Source: Flavobacteriales bacterium
GTDB lineage: Bacteria; Bacteroidota; Bacteroidia; Flavobacteriales_F; PHOS-HE28
Reading direction: 5' to 3'
Length of the DNA: 64,000 bases
Assembly: GCA_023382455.1 (NCBI GenBank)
Contig: JAHDVX010000002.1
Location: 62,001-126,000, forward strand
Of the stretch, positions 35,900 to 46,495 are shown one piece after another (position 1 is the stretch's first letter; every line of letters begins with the position of its first letter). The translations under genes were made by a program, and so were the position numbers. The notes below the pieces were generated by a model. The model had not been told where the DNA came from and ran no database searches. It worked only from the letters and a program-made list of their open reading frames with translations.

Positions 35900-37713
35900 A
35901 TGCGCCGGTACTTGTTCCCGCTCGCACTCGTTCCATCCTTGCTCACCGCGCAGGTGAACATCAACGCGGCGGTCGATGCCTCGACCGTCACGGGACCATC
36001 AACCCGCTGTGGGGCGACCACTACGACATCCAGCTGCTGATCGGCGCCGGCGGCAACCCCTCCGTGTTCGGGCCGCACACGCTGTACATCGACGATCCCG
36101 GCTTCCTGCCCGGCATGGCGCAGCTCAAACCGCGCTCCATCCGCGTCAGCACCGGCCGCTACGACGACCCCGGCACCGCCGCCGACTATTCCACCGACAC
36201 GGCCGTGCTGCGCAACCTGCCGAGCGAATTCTACCGCGGCCCCAACACCCTCGCCGGGGCGGACGACCCCGCCAACTACGACTTCAGCTACGTGGATTCG
36301 CTGGTGGACGTGGTCCACGCCATGGGCGCCGAGCCGTTCCTGGACATGGCCGCGATGCCCATCACCCTGAGCAGCGTGGACACCCCGGCCTATGTCCCCT
36401 ACGTGTACGACAACCCGCCCTGCCACCTGTTCTCCTGGGACAACGGCATCCGCACCGCGCCGCCTGCCGACCCCGCCGTGTACGGCAGGGTGTTCTACCA
36501 CTTGGTGAAGCACCTGTACGATACGCGCGGCGTACGTTGGTTCGAGGTATGGAACGAACCGGACCAGTTCCCCGGTTTCACTCCGTTCTGGGACGGGGAC
36601 GTGCCGCAGCTGCACGCCATGCTGGCCGCGCTCAGCGCCGAGGTCAATGCCGACCCCGGCCTATCGCCCAACGTGGAGATCGGCTGCTGCAGCTTCGCCA
36701 TGCAGAGCTTCCTCAACCTCTTCATGGTGCAGTTCCTCGCCACCGTGCAGCAGAACAACACGCGCCTGGATTTCCTCAGCGTCCACCCCTATTCCTCCGA
36801 TGCCATGGGCGGATACGACAGCGCAACAACCACTACGGCTGAATTCCTGCGCGACCTCTACGTTCCCGGCACGCCGCTAGTCAATGCCGAATGGGGCATC
36901 CTCAGCCCCTTCTTCGGCTCCGCCGGCTGGAGCAGCCTGGACTATGGCCTGGACCGCATCCGTGCGTTGATCGAGATGCAGGACCGCGATCACCTCTTCG
37001 CCCACGTCGCCAGCCTGGCCGACAACGACACCACCGTGAGCACCTGTTGCCTGGGCATGTACTACACCAAGCCCACGTTCGCACCCAAGCCCGCCGCCTT
37101 CGCGTACATCGCAATGAACCGGTTCAACAACACGCTGCAACGCCTTTCCGCCACGGCCAATGCCCCGCACCTTGTGCTGTCCGGGCGAAGCAACAATGGC
37201 GACACCATCCACATCGCCCTGCCGGCGCCGGACCCGGACCCCGGTACGGGGCAAGTGGTGATGAACGTGGCCGGACTGCCATGGACCACCGGATCCGCCA
37301 CGCGCTACGAACTGACCATGGACGGATACGCCGATAACACGGTACTCAGCCCTGCCTCCGGCGCAACGATCACGGACGGAACCTTCGCCGATACCTTGAC
37401 CTACGCAAGCGACCAGGGGAACGGCCGCCTGTTCCTGTGGGAGCTGGTGCGAGACCCGGAGCAAGGCATTGCAGATCCGGCCGACGGACGGCTACGATTG
37501 GTGCCGGATGCCACACGCGATGCAGTGAGCATCGCTTTGCCGAACGGAGAACGGCCCGATCGGATCCGCGTGCTGGGCATGGATGGCAAGCTGCTGCGAA
37601 CGGCAAGCCTGACCGACCAGATTGAACTGCAGGGCCTGCCCGCCGGGATGTACCTGATCGCAGCGGAACTGCGGGACGGGCAACGGCTTTGTGCGCGGTG
37701 GGCGCGGTGGTGA
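35900..37713 (+). pseudogene. GH39-like glycoside hydrolase gene, T9SS-secreted, with a frameshift near the N-terminus
   Basis: The ATG at 35900 encodes a signal peptide (YLFPLALVPSLLTAQ) and about 30 codons, then the frame is lost near 35992-35999. One base earlier the next frame reads TINPLWGDHYDIQLL and continues to 37713. The main part carries the GH39 acid/base signature (RWFEVWNEPDQFPGF), a nucleophile candidate (VNAEWG) and a C-terminal T9SS sorting domain (RIRVLGMDGKLLRTASL). A single missing base explains everything, so this is a recent pseudogene or an assembly error. Confidence 0.75.
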
Positions 37714-37742
37714 GACCGGCTTCCCGAGGGTTGCTGGAGCCA

Positions 37743-37750
37743 TACCTTTG
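37743..37750 (+). promoter_or_regulatory. -7 promoter box before the DUF2007-like gene
   Basis: TACCTTTG matches TAnnTTTG exactly, 95 bp upstream of the ATG at 37846. The interval contains a 29-codon open stretch without ATG that is probably not a gene. Confidence 0.45.
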
Positions 37751-37845
37751 ATCATCAAGGCAGCGTGGGCCTCGGTGGAATATGCCGAACGCCTGCATGC
37801 CGACCCGCGTGTGCAGCCCGTGCTGGTGGCCCGAAAACGATAGCC

Positions 37846-38280
37846 ATGGCCTACGAACTCGACCTGGTCCCGGTGCGCTTCTACGACGACCCCATGGAAG
37901 CCCACCTCGCGCGCTGCCTCTTGGAAAATGAGGGCATCCGGGCGTTCGTGCATGATGAGAACATCGTCGGGCTGAACCGCATGCTGAGCTATGCCATCGG
38001 CCAGGTAAAGCTGAAGGTGCAAGGCTCCGACCGTACGAAGGCCTTGCAAATACTAGAGGAACTGGAGCATCGCCCCTACCTCGATGAACAGCAACACGCG
38101 AAGGCGTGCCCGAACTGCAAGTCCACGGACCTCACGATGGATATCAGGCAACCACGATCACCCGGCGCCATCCTGCACTTCATCCTCGCGGCGGCCTTCA
38201 GCGTTCTTCCACTGTCCATGGACCGTTCCGCGAGGTGCAACCGTTGCGGGCATATCTTTCCGGCGGAACCCGGGGATTAA
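37846..38280 (+). CDS. DUF2007-like protein with zinc ribbon
   Basis: The 144-residue protein has an N-terminal signal-transducing-protein (DUF2007) domain ([24 protein letters not shown]...[17 protein letters not shown]). A zinc-ribbon follows, with CPNC and CNRC knuckles separated by one hydrophobic helix ([16 protein letters not shown]). It is probably membrane-associated. The role of the family is not established. It precedes the threonine aldolase gene by 42 bp. Confidence 0.75.
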   Translation: MAYELDLVPVRFYDDPMEAHLARCLLENEGIRAFVHDENIVGLNRMLSYAIGQVKLKVQGSDRTKALQILEELEHRPYLDEQQHAKACPNCKSTDLTMDIRQPRSPGAILHFILAAAFSVLPLSMDRSARCNRCGHIFPAEPGD

Positions 38281-38322
38281 GCGGTGCAGGCAACGGGAGC
38301 GGCGCCCAGATCCACGACGAAC

Positions 38323-39351
38323 ATGGACTTCATCGACCTTCGATCGGACACCGTGACCAAGCCCACCCCGGCCATGCGCGAAGCCATGGCACGGGCCGAA
38401 GTGGGCGACGACGTGTACGGCGAGGACCCCGAAGTGAAACGCCTGGAAGCGCGAATGGCCGCCTTGTTCGGCCACGAAGCCGCCCTGTTCTGTGCCAGTG
38501 GCACCATGACCAACCAGATCGCGATCAAGGTGCATACGCGGCCCGGCGACGAGGTGATCTGCGATGAAGGGGCACACATCTACCGGTATGAAGGGGGGGG
38601 CACCATGGCCAACAGCGGGTGCAGCGTGAAGCTGATCGCCGGTGACCACGGGCGGTTCAGTGCCATGCAGGTGAACGAAGCGCTGAACGACCCGAACAAC
38701 CCGCACCTGCCCCGGACCCGCCTGGTGAGCGTGGAGAACACCACCAACCGGGGGGGCGGGAGCATTTGGGACCTCGGAGCCGTGGCCGCCATCCGGGCAT
38801 TGTGCACCGCCCACGGCCTGGCACTCCACATGGACGGTGCCCGCATCTTCAATGCCTTGGCCGTGGACGGCAGCACGCCCTTGCACTGGGGCCGGCTCAC
38901 CGACTCCATCTCCATCTGCCTGAGCAAGGGCCTCGGCGCACCGGTCGGCTCGGTGCTTACCGGCAGCGCTTCCTTCATCCATGAAGCACGCCGGGTGCGC
39001 AAGCGGATGGGCGGGGGCATGCGGCAAGCGGGCATCTTGGCCGCTGCCGGGCTTCATGCACTGGAGCACCACGTCGCGCGATTGTCGGAGGACCACGCAC
39101 GCGCACAACGCATCGGGGCCGCTTTGCACCGGTTGCCATTCACGGAATCCGTCCTGCCGGTGACCACGAACATCGTGATCGCCACCTTGGGTGCCGGCCT
39201 CACAGCGGACGGATTGGTGGCCGCATTGAAGCAACACGGCATCCTCATCTCGTCCATCGGCCCGCAGTCCGTCCGCTTCGTCACGCACCTCGACGTGGAT
39301 GACGCGGCCATTGACCAGGTGGAGAACGCATTGAGATCGATCACCGCATGA
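38323..39351 (+). CDS. ltaE: Low-specificity L-threonine aldolase
   Basis: The 342-residue PLP enzyme cleaves threonine or allo-threonine to glycine and acetaldehyde. It begins [19 protein letters not shown], the family signature. It carries [28 protein letters not shown] with the PLP-pairing Asp, and the PLP lysine in [14 protein letters not shown]. The ATG at 38323 is chosen by this signature. It overlaps the following lipoprotein gene by ATGA. Confidence 0.93.
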   Translation: MDFIDLRSDTVTKPTPAMREAMARAEVGDDVYGEDPEVKRLEARMAALFGHEAALFCASGTMTNQIAIKVHTRPGDEVICDEGAHIYRYEGGGTMANSGCSVKLIAGDHGRFSAMQVNEALNDPNNPHLPRTRLVSVENTTNRGGGSIWDLGAVAAIRALCTAHGLALHMDGARIFNALAVDGSTPLHWGRLTDSISICLSKGLGAPVGSVLTGSASFIHEARRVRKRMGGGMRQAGILAAAGLHALEHHVARLSEDHARAQRIGAALHRLPFTESVLPVTTNIVIATLGAGLTADGLVAALKQHGILISSIGPQSVRFVTHLDVDDAAIDQVENALRSITA

Positions 39352-39734
39352 ACCGACTTCCCATTTTCGCGGCCTTCCTGTTCCTCGCCGCGTGCAAGGC
39401 ACCACAATTCACCCAGGCCGGCAACAAGGACGGCGTTGCGGTGAGCTACCGGTGGAACCATCGCGAAGGCAAGCCCAGCGAGCTGCTGTTGAAGTTGGTG
39501 AACGCCGATAGCACCTCGCACCGGGTCACCATGGGCCTGGACATCCACTTCCAAGCCCTCACGGTGGAGCAATTCCATGCGGACACCTGCATCCCGGCCG
39601 GACGCACCTTCAATGGCAAGCTCAACGGCATTTACTTCATTCCCCAAGTGCTCACCACGGAGCAGGCCAAAAGCCCCGACACCCAAGTGGACTTGACCGA
39701 GTTCACCGTGACGCCTGCCGGCAAATGCCCATAA
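39348..39734 (+). CDS. Small lipoprotein of unknown function
   Basis: The 128-residue protein has a lipobox (FLFLAAC, Cys16) and a beta-rich domain resembling an immunoglobulin-like fold ([26 protein letters not shown]). It is translationally coupled to the threonine aldolase gene. No family recognised. Confidence 0.7.
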   Translation: MNRLPIFAAFLFLAACKAPQFTQAGNKDGVAVSYRWNHREGKPSELLLKLVNADSTSHRVTMGLDIHFQALTVEQFHADTCIPAGRTFNGKLNGIYFIPQVLTTEQAKSPDTQVDLTEFTVTPAGKCP

Positions 39735-39753
39735 CTTCCCGGCCCGGCCCACC

Positions 39754-41445
39754 ATGCTGAATTTGCGGGAACTGCCACAGCGTTGGCTCATCATCGGCAT
39801 CGCCGCATTGATGCTGCTTGCCTTGGCCATCCTGGCCAAGGTCTTGGGAAACACCAACGACCTCGGCGAGCGCATGGGCCTGCTGATGCTGGACCGCGCC
39901 TTGGACAACCAGACCCTGCGCGTGCAGCTGATCGCCGAAACCTATGCCTGGGACCTGGACGAACAGGCGGAGCAGCAACTGGAAAGCCCCGCCAACTCCG
40001 ACAGCCTCCTGCTGCGCCGCTGGCTTCCACTGCTGCACAACCGGTATGCCATCCAGGCGATCGGCCTTGCGGACGACCAGGGAAATGCACGCATCCTGGA
40101 GCGCGCGGACAGCTCATGGCGGTTCACCTCCGTGCAACGCAACGGGCTCCAATCCACGTCCAGCATCGCCCAATGGCCTGTTGGATCCAGCGCAAGGCCG
40201 GCCGGCGATACCGTGGCCATGGGGATCGACCCACGAACGGAGGCCCGGTTCAGCAAGGCCTTGGAGAACGACCAGGACCTACCCATCTGGACCGAGGAGA
40301 ACACCAGGGAAAACGAACAGTGCTTCCACCTTTCGAAATTGATCCAGCCTCCATCGGATACGCATGCGTTCCAAGTGATCTTCCTCTCAATCGATGCAGG
40401 CGCCATGGTCAACGAAAAGGAAGGGAACGGCTCTGGCGCGCATACGGCCCAGTTCGACAGCCGCAAGCAAATGATCGGTGAACCGGAATCTCCCGCTATC
40501 CGGAACATCTGGAACAATGCCGCCCAACCACTGAAGGCCCATTCTTCCGGAGCACCCGCCGAGGTGGAAGTGGACGGAAGGCGATGGCTCGGCCGCATGG
40601 CCCCCATGGACCTGAACGGCCTCCGGCTTTACTCCGGGGCAATGGTCAATGTGGATGCCATCACACATCTCAACCGCGCCAAGCACATGGGCCTCACGCT
40701 GGTGCTCGGGCTGCTGCTGTTGCTGGGGTTGCTCCTGCTGATCGTGTTCCTGCAAAGCCGGAGCGCAGCCCTTCGCGAAATGCGCCAAGCCAAGCGGTCC
40801 TCCTTGCAGGCCCGGCACCTGGCCAAGGCCATCGGTGAGCGGGAAGTGCTGGACCGCGAGGTGCACCACCGCGTGAAGAACAATCTGCAAGTGGTAAGCA
40901 GCCTGCTCAATCTCCAGGCCCAGCGTGTGCCGGACGAGGCTGCACGGAGCGAGTTCATGCGTGGCAAGCGCCGCATCGATTCCATGGCCCTGGTGCACCA
41001 CAAGCTCTACCGGCAACAGGACTTGGCCGCCATCGATCTCGGTGTTTTCCTCGACGACCTTGCCAAGGCCATCTCCGCCATGTTCGAGCCCGCAAGCCGA
41101 AGGGTGAGCCACGGCGTGGACGCCAACGGTATCCGGTGCGACGCGGATACCGCCATTCAGCTGGGCATGCTCTGCTGCGAACTGCTCGCCAATTGCCACC
41201 AACATGCCTTCCCCTATGCCACCGGCGGCCATATCGCCATCACCGTCAGGCAGGGCGAAGGCGACAGCCTGGTGATGGAGGTGAACGACAACGGGCAAGG
41301 GTTCGACCCGGATGCCCGCGGGGAGGCTGCACTCGGCCTGGAGGTGGTGGAGGCGCTGGCCGGCCAGTTGGACGGCAGCGTGCACATCACGCAGGATGGA
41401 GGAACGCACGCGCGGGTGGTGTTCCGGCCAGGCAGCACCCCCTAA
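39754..41445 (+). CDS. Membrane sensor histidine kinase, HisKA_2 type
   Basis: The 563-residue protein has transmembrane helices at about 10-31 and 313-334 enclosing a 280-residue periplasmic sensor. A short coiled linker follows, then the HisKA_2 dimerisation helix with phospho-acceptor His371 (EVHHRVKNNLQVVSSLL). The HATPase domain has an N box (ELLANCHQHAF) and G box (VNDNGQGFDPD). No response regulator gene is nearby, so it is an orphan. The ligand is unknown. Confidence 0.88.
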   Translation: MLNLRELPQRWLIIGIAALMLLALAILAKVLGNTNDLGERMGLLMLDRALDNQTLRVQLIAETYAWDLDEQAEQQLESPANSDSLLLRRWLPLLHNRYAIQAIGLADDQGNARILERADSSWRFTSVQRNGLQSTSSIAQWPVGSSARPAGDTVAMGIDPRTEARFSKALENDQDLPIWTEENTRENEQCFHLSKLIQPPSDTHAFQVIFLSIDAGAMVNEKEGNGSGAHTAQFDSRKQMIGEPESPAIRNIWNNAAQPLKAHSSGAPAEVEVDGRRWLGRMAPMDLNGLRLYSGAMVNVDAITHLNRAKHMGLTLVLGLLLLLGLLLLIVFLQSRSAALREMRQAKRSSLQARHLAKAIGEREVLDREVHHRVKNNLQVVSSLLNLQAQRVPDEAARSEFMRGKRRIDSMALVHHKLYRQQDLAAIDLGVFLDDLAKAISAMFEPASRRVSHGVDANGIRCDADTAIQLGMLCCELLANCHQHAFPYATGGHIAITVRQGEGDSLVMEVNDNGQGFDPDARGEAALGLEVVEALAGQLDGSVHITQDGGTHARVVFRPGSTP

Positions 41446-41455
41446 TACTACGTAC

Positions 41456-42796
41456 TCATCGGAGCCAATCCAACTCCACGCGGCGCTCCGCAGGGTCAGC
41501 TCCGGTGCTCCTGCCGGCCCCTTGATAGTTGAGCAACACACGATCACCTCCGATGCCGAGCTTCAGCAGATGGTCCCGGACCGCCTTGGCGCGTCGCTCG
41601 CTCAGCGCCAGGTTCAGGGCGGGGCTGCCGCTGGCGTCCGCATAGCCGGTGACCAGCAACCGGCCACCCGCGTCCTGCCCCATGGCCCGGGCCACCTCCT
41701 CCAGCAAGGCCTTCTCCTGTACGCCCAATTCAAACGAGCCGAGGCCGAAGCGGATGGTCACGTTCTTTCCGGTGAGAGCGCTGAGGCTGGCCACCGGATT
41801 CTCCGCCCTTTGCTCCTGGTCACGGTTGAGGTGCTCCACCTGCAGGCCCAGGTCGTCCAGCCTCCCCTCGATGTCGTCCATCCGGTCGCGCAAGGCCCAA
41901 AGCTCCTTGCGTTGGTCGGCCTGGTCGATCCGCCGGTTGATGGCGTCCAGTTCCTCCTTCAACCAACGGTCCCGCTTGCGCGGTTTGTAGGCACGGGCCT
42001 CCGGGCTCGGGCTCGCGGCCTGGGTGGCGATCACGGAGAGCATGGCATCGGTAAGCTCAACGTCAGTGACGGCAAGGCTGGTGTCCATACCAAGGTCCAA
42101 GGCACAGAGGTAGTTCTCGTCGTCGAATACCGTGCTGCACACGGTGGGCACCTGCTCCTGACCGGGTTGCGCCTGGTCCGCGGTGGTTCGGGCCAAGTCC
42201 ACCCCGGCCAAAGGCAGCAGGTCGCTGAGCAGGTTGCGCTCCAGTTCCTGCCGCTGGGCCCGCACATAGAAATAGATGGCGATGTACTTCTCCTGGTCAT
42301 CCTCGCCATCCACCCCGAACGTGGCCCGGCTCCAGTCAATGGATGCCACGCGGGCCAGTTGCCGGTGCGTGGCCTCGGACAAGGATGCGTGCGGCGTGCC
42401 GAAATGTGTGGATGCCAGGGCGATCATCCGGTTCACGCCATTGGCGATGCGGTCCACCGGAAGGCTGGCCGCCACCCCCTGCCGGGTGAAGCGTATCCGC
42501 TGGTCCAGGTACTGTTCCACGCCCGTGACCACCAGATCGGTCAATGGCATGGCCACGCCGGGGCGGATTCCACCCAGATCATGGACCGTGAACCGAGGCG
42601 AGGGACCATCGATGCCCGACCAATCCGCCTGCAGCACCGGCGCCGAGGCTCCAGGCTGCCCGGAATACCCCGAGACCGTCACGGAATCCTCCTCGCCCAA
42701 TGCAAGAAAAGTCCCCGTCGGCTGGGCCGAAAGAGTACTGAAGCCCCCCAGGATGATGACCAGAAGGACCTCCCGAAACCGGGCGGACGGTGGCAT
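41456..42796 (-). CDS. OmpA-family outer-membrane/peptidoglycan-binding protein
   Basis: The 446-residue protein starts at the ATG at 42796 with a signal peptide (EVLLVIILGGFSTLSAQ). The N-terminal part is unassigned. Residues about 280-340 form a charged coiled coil (WLKEELDAINRRIDQADQ). The C-terminal 110 residues are an OmpA-like domain (LLVTGYADASGSPALNLALS, then ERRAKAVRDHLLKLG). It likely tethers the outer membrane to peptidoglycan. It converges with the kinase gene at 10 bp. Confidence 0.82.
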   Translation of the reverse strand: MPPSARFREVLLVIILGGFSTLSAQPTGTFLALGEEDSVTVSGYSGQPGASAPVLQADWSGIDGPSPRFTVHDLGGIRPGVAMPLTDLVVTGVEQYLDQRIRFTRQGVAASLPVDRIANGVNRMIALASTHFGTPHASLSEATHRQLARVASIDWSRATFGVDGEDDQEKYIAIYFYVRAQRQELERNLLSDLLPLAGVDLARTTADQAQPGQEQVPTVCSTVFDDENYLCALDLGMDTSLAVTDVELTDAMLSVIATQAASPSPEARAYKPRKRDRWLKEELDAINRRIDQADQRKELWALRDRMDDIEGRLDDLGLQVEHLNRDQEQRAENPVASLSALTGKNVTIRFGLGSFELGVQEKALLEEVARAMGQDAGGRLLVTGYADASGSPALNLALSERRAKAVRDHLLKLGIGGDRVLLNYQGAGRSTGADPAERRVELDWLR

Positions 42797-42883
42797 TGGC
42801 GGAGCGAACTTAGAGAACCGGGGTACACGGCGCCAGTCCCCCACCCTGCCGGAAGCTCCTTGAACAACAGGAAAGTATGCACC

Positions 42884-44542
42884 TCAGCGGCCCTGGCCCG
42901 GGCTGATCACTTCCGACACCACCCGGCCATCGGCCGCATTGGGCAGCGCCATCCCGATCAATGCAGAGACGGTGGGCGCCACGTCGGTGATCCACGTGCG
43001 CCGCAATACCTCGCCCTTTTCAACTCCCTTCCCGAAGAAGATCACCGGCACCTGCGTGTCGTAGTTCCAGGCCGTGGCATGGTCGGCGCCTTGCTCCTTC
43101 CAGTCTGGATGGCCGCGGAAGAAGCCCGGGCGTAAGGCGAACAGCACATCGCCGCAACGCTGCCGCATGAACCCGTTGGCCATGGCCTGTGCAAGGCCGG
43201 AACCGGAAGCTTCGGAAAACAGCCTGTCCGCACTGGTCGCGTAGGCAATGGCCGTATCCGTATTCAATGCCCTGGCCACGGCCTCCGCACTGCCTGCCGG
43301 GGCATCTGCCCGCAGGTACACCTGGTCGTTCTTGATCGTGTCCACCACCGCACGAAGCCCGTTGCGGTCCAGCGTTCCATACAGGCTGGACATGAACGTG
43401 TACCCCGCACTTCCCTTCATGTCGCGCAGGTATGCCGGCACATCACCGCCACCATGGTCCGCCGTGAGGAAGACGGTGTAGTTGCCCGTGCCCACCTTCT
43501 CATCCAGGTGCCGGAGCAACCGGGCCAAGTCCCTGTCCAGGCGGACATACATATCCTCCACTTCCAATGCCCGCGGACCCATGGCATGCTGCAATTCATC
43601 GGTGCTGCCGTAGCTCACGGCCAACAGGTCCGGCACCTCATCCGTGCCAAGCGAATCGCCATCGATGGCGGCCATGGCCAAGTCCGTGGTCAACGTGTTG
43701 CCCCATGGCGTGTCCTTCAGCACATCCAGGTCGGTGCCGCCTTTGCTGACCTTCCGCAGGTCCAAGGGAAGTGTGGCCGGTTCGCCTTCGGCCCATTCCG
43801 CTTCATAGGGATTGAGGTCCGGCAAGGGCGTGTGATACCGGTCCCGCGGCAGGGCGAGGTCCCAGGTACGATCCAGGTATCCTTCGGGAAGGCGCTTCGC
43901 GTTGAAGGCCTGCAACCAGCCCGGCAGTTCCTGCCGGTACCACGTGCTGGTGACGAACTTTCCTTCCGTGCCGCCGACGTACCAGTAGGCTTCGTCACCC
44001 ATGCGACCCATGGGCATGATGGCGGAGCGGTCCTTCAAGGCCACGCCCACCGTGTGTGATCGGCGGTCGGTGCGCAGCTCCAGTTCATCGGCCAAGGTGG
44101 AGGCCAGCAGGTTGGCGGGTGAGCGCCGTGCGCTGCTGCTGCCGGTGCCCACCGGGGCCACGGCCGTATCACGTGCGATGTAAACGGAACGCCGCAGCCG
44201 TCGGTCATACGGGTAGTTGGCGACGATGCCGTGGCGACCGGGCGCGGTACCCGTGTAGATGCTGGCATGGCCCGGCGCGGTCTGTGTGGGCACATAGGTG
44301 TAATGGGCATCGCGCTGGAAGGAGCCTTCACCCACCAATCGCCGGAAGCCCCCGTCACCGAAATTGTCCCAGTACCGATAGAGAAAATCCACCCGCATCT
44401 GGTCCACCACGATGCCCACCACGACCTTCGGCGGTTGCTGCCAGGAGGGCTGGGCTAGCAGCAGGGCGGGAAGAATGGATGTGATGAGGACCGGCAGTGC
44501 CCTCAGGCGTAACGGGCGACCAGGTAAAAGACAGCCAAGCAT
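42884..44542 (-). CDS. Alkaline phosphatase family protein, PafA-like
   Basis: The 552-residue exported enzyme starts at the ATG at 44542, which lies inside crcB by 40 bp. The signal segment is ALPVLITSILPALLLAQ. The catalytic core matches PafA-type phosphatases: VVVGIVVDQMRVDFLYRYW with metal-binding Asp, the nucleophilic Thr in PTQTAPGHASIYTG, DELQHAMGP, and LTADHGGGDVP with Asp-His metal ligands. It releases phosphate from monoesters in the periplasm. It is the last gene of the hpt-adk-obgE-PAP2-crcB-phosphatase run. Confidence 0.85.
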   Translation of the reverse strand: MLGCLLPGRPLRLRALPVLITSILPALLLAQPSWQQPPKVVVGIVVDQMRVDFLYRYWDNFGDGGFRRLVGEGSFQRDAHYTYVPTQTAPGHASIYTGTAPGRHGIVANYPYDRRLRRSVYIARDTAVAPVGTGSSSARRSPANLLASTLADELELRTDRRSHTVGVALKDRSAIMPMGRMGDEAYWYVGGTEGKFVTSTWYRQELPGWLQAFNAKRLPEGYLDRTWDLALPRDRYHTPLPDLNPYEAEWAEGEPATLPLDLRKVSKGGTDLDVLKDTPWGNTLTTDLAMAAIDGDSLGTDEVPDLLAVSYGSTDELQHAMGPRALEVEDMYVRLDRDLARLLRHLDEKVGTGNYTVFLTADHGGGDVPAYLRDMKGSAGYTFMSSLYGTLDRNGLRAVVDTIKNDQVYLRADAPAGSAEAVARALNTDTAIAYATSADRLFSEASGSGLAQAMANGFMRQRCGDVLFALRPGFFRGHPDWKEQGADHATAWNYDTQVPVIFFGKGVEKGEVLRRTWITDVAPTVSALIGMALPNAADGRVVSEVISPGQGR

Positions 44543-44871
44543 GCGAGGATATTTACGAGGATATTGGCCCCTGCCAAAACGGGAAGACCTTCGCGGAAGA
44601 GCAGGAAATTCTCGTAGCTGAAGGTACTGAAGGTACTGAAACCGCCACATACACCCACGGCGAGGAATGCGGCCCAAGCAGGCCGATGCTGGAGCCAGGG
44701 TTGCATGCGGAACAGTGCCCAAGCCAGAATGGCCGTTGCCAACAAATTGGAAAGGAACGTGGCCCACGGGAACGCTCCGCGCAGGTCCATGGCAAGCAGT
44801 GCCCGGGACATGCCATACCGCATCAGGCTGCCCAGTCCACCACCGATGAATACGACCAGCCACGTGTTCAT
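44503..44871 (-). CDS. crcB: Fluoride exporter CrcB/Fluc
   Basis: The 122-residue, four-helix protein shows the CrcB signatures GGGLGSLMRYGMSR at the start and GVCGGFSTFSTFSYEN in the third helix. It forms dual-topology dimers that let fluoride leave the cell. No fluoride riboswitch can sit directly upstream because its ATG overlaps the stop of the PAP2 gene (ATGA). Confidence 0.93.
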   Translation of the reverse strand: MNTWLVVFIGGGLGSLMRYGMSRALLAMDLRGAFPWATFLSNLLATAILAWALFRMQPWLQHRPAWAAFLAVGVCGGFSTFSTFSYENFLLFREGLPVLAGANILVNILACLAVFYLVARYA

Positions 44872-45449
44872 CGCTCCACGAATCGCTGGTGCACGGCCCG
44901 AAACAGCATATAGGCAAGGCCTCCGACCAGGGATCCGTACAAGGCGCCCACGATCACATCACCGGGATAGTGGGCACCGAGATAGACCCGGCTGTATGCG
45001 ATGAGCGCCGCCCAGAGCAGGAGCAGCGGCAAGGCCCACCACGGACGACGCTGCAGGATGCCCGCCATGAAGGCCGCCAGGGCGAAGTGGTTGGAGGCAT
45101 GCGAGGAGACAAAGCCGTACCGGCCTCCGCAATGGCCATCCACCAGGTGCACCAGGCCTTGCAGGTCCGGGGCATGGCAGGGGCGCAGGCGCTGCACGGT
45201 CTCCTTGAACAGGAGCACGGAACCGGTATCGCTGAACAGGATCAACAGCGCCACCACCGGCAAGGACCACCAGAGGCCGCGCCAGCCCCAACGCCACTTG
45301 ATGAGCACCAGGAAGAACACATAGAGCGGCACCCAGAACAAGGGTTCGCTCATGTAGGCCATCCACACATCCGCCGCTTCGGTGTGCATACCGTTCACCG
45401 CGAGGAAAGCTGTGCGGTCCGCCGCGAGTATGGCGTCCGTCCAGGCCAT
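44868..45449 (-). CDS. Membrane phosphatase, PAP2 family
   Basis: The 193-residue protein has five to six membrane helices and the three PAP2 motifs: KETVQRLRP (KX6RP), SSHASNHF (PSGH equivalent, here with Ser-Ser-His-Ala) and SRVYLGAHYPGD (SRX5HX3D). Members dephosphorylate lipid phosphates such as undecaprenyl diphosphate. The ATG at 45449 overlaps the obgE stop codon. Confidence 0.88.
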   Translation of the reverse strand: MAWTDAILAADRTAFLAVNGMHTEAADVWMAYMSEPLFWVPLYVFFLVLIKWRWGWRGLWWSLPVVALLILFSDTGSVLLFKETVQRLRPCHAPDLQGLVHLVDGHCGGRYGFVSSHASNHFALAAFMAGILQRRPWWALPLLLLWAALIAYSRVYLGAHYPGDVIVGALYGSLVGGLAYMLFRAVHQRFVER

Positions 45450-46468
45450 CAATTGCTGTCCTCGGGGGGCTTGGCCGGGGCATGTACCTTGCGCCAGAGC
45501 ATGTCCTTCAGTTTATCCAGCCCCTTGTTGGCCACTGCGCTGATGAACACATGCTCCACATCGGCCGGCAATTCGCGCTCCATGGCGGCCATCAGCTCCT
45601 CATCCAGCAGGTCGCTCTTGGTAATGGCCAGCACGCGCTCCTTGTCCAGAAGCTCCGGTGAGTACTTGGCCAGCTCATTCAGCAGCACGCCGTACTCGGC
45701 CTTCACATCGGGGCTGTCCGCGGCCACCATGAAGAGCAGCACGCTGTTTCGCTCGATGTGGCGCAGGAAGCGCAGGCCGATGCCCTTGCCTTCATGCGCG
45801 CCTTCGATGATGCCCGGGATGTCCGCCATGACGAAGCTGGCGCCATCGCGATAGGCCACGATGCCCAGGTTGGGCACCAGTGTGGTGAACGGATAGTCGG
45901 CGATCTTGGGCTTGGCCGCGCTGACCACGGATAGCAGCGTGCTTTTGCCGGCGTTGGGGAAGCCCACCAGACCGACGTCGGCCAGCACTTTCAGCTCCAG
46001 GGTGAACCAACGTTCCTGGCCGGGCTCACCCGGCTGGGCGAAACGCGGCGTCTGGAAAGTGGCGCTGTGGAAGTGCTGGTTGCCCAGGCCCCCGCGTCCG
46101 CCTTCGAGCAGGACCACTTCCTGGCCATGCGCGGTAACCTCGGCCAGCACTTCGCCGGTCTCGTCGTCCTTGGCCACGGTGCCCAGGGGCACTTCGATGA
46201 TGCGGTCCTGGCCCATGCGCCCGCTGCGCTGGTTGGAGCCGCCGCCCTCGCCGTCCTCCGCGATCACATGCTTGGTGTAGCGCAGGTGGAGCAACGTCCA
46301 CAACTGGTCGTTGGCCTTGAGGAGCACGTGGCCACCGCGGCCACCGTCCCCGCCGTCCGGGCCGCCCTTGGGCATGAACTTCTCGCGGCGCAGGTGCCTG
46401 CTGCCGGCCCCGCCCTTGCCCGAGCGGCAATGGATGCGGATCTGATCGATGAAGTTCGCCGAGGACAT
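45449..46468 (-). CDS. obgE: GTPase Obg/CgtA
   Basis: The 339-residue GTPase has the glycine-rich Obg domain ([21 protein letters not shown]). A G domain follows with G1 GFPNAGKS, G3 DIPG and G4 TKSD. It acts in large-subunit assembly and stress control. No long C-terminal extension is present. It follows adk by 27 bp, an order common in Bacteroidota. Confidence 0.96.
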   Translation of the reverse strand: MSSANFIDQIRIHCRSGKGGAGSRHLRREKFMPKGGPDGGDGGRGGHVLLKANDQLWTLLHLRYTKHVIAEDGEGGGSNQRSGRMGQDRIIEVPLGTVAKDDETGEVLAEVTAHGQEVVLLEGGRGGLGNQHFHSATFQTPRFAQPGEPGQERWFTLELKVLADVGLVGFPNAGKSTLLSVVSAAKPKIADYPFTTLVPNLGIVAYRDGASFVMADIPGIIEGAHEGKGIGLRFLRHIERNSVLLFMVAADSPDVKAEYGVLLNELAKYSPELLDKERVLAITKSDLLDEELMAAMERELPADVEHVFISAVANKGLDKLKDMLWRKVHAPAKPPEDSN

Positions 46469-46495
46469 CTTGCCACGATCGGGTACGTGCGTCGA

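Noticed and set aside
37757-37845. A 29-codon open stretch before the DUF2007-like gene
   Set aside because: It has no ATG start and no recognisable motif. It is more likely the 5' leader of the gene at 37846.
44868-44871. Fluoride riboswitch before crcB
   Set aside because: The crcB start overlaps the previous gene's stop, so there is no leader for a riboswitch.
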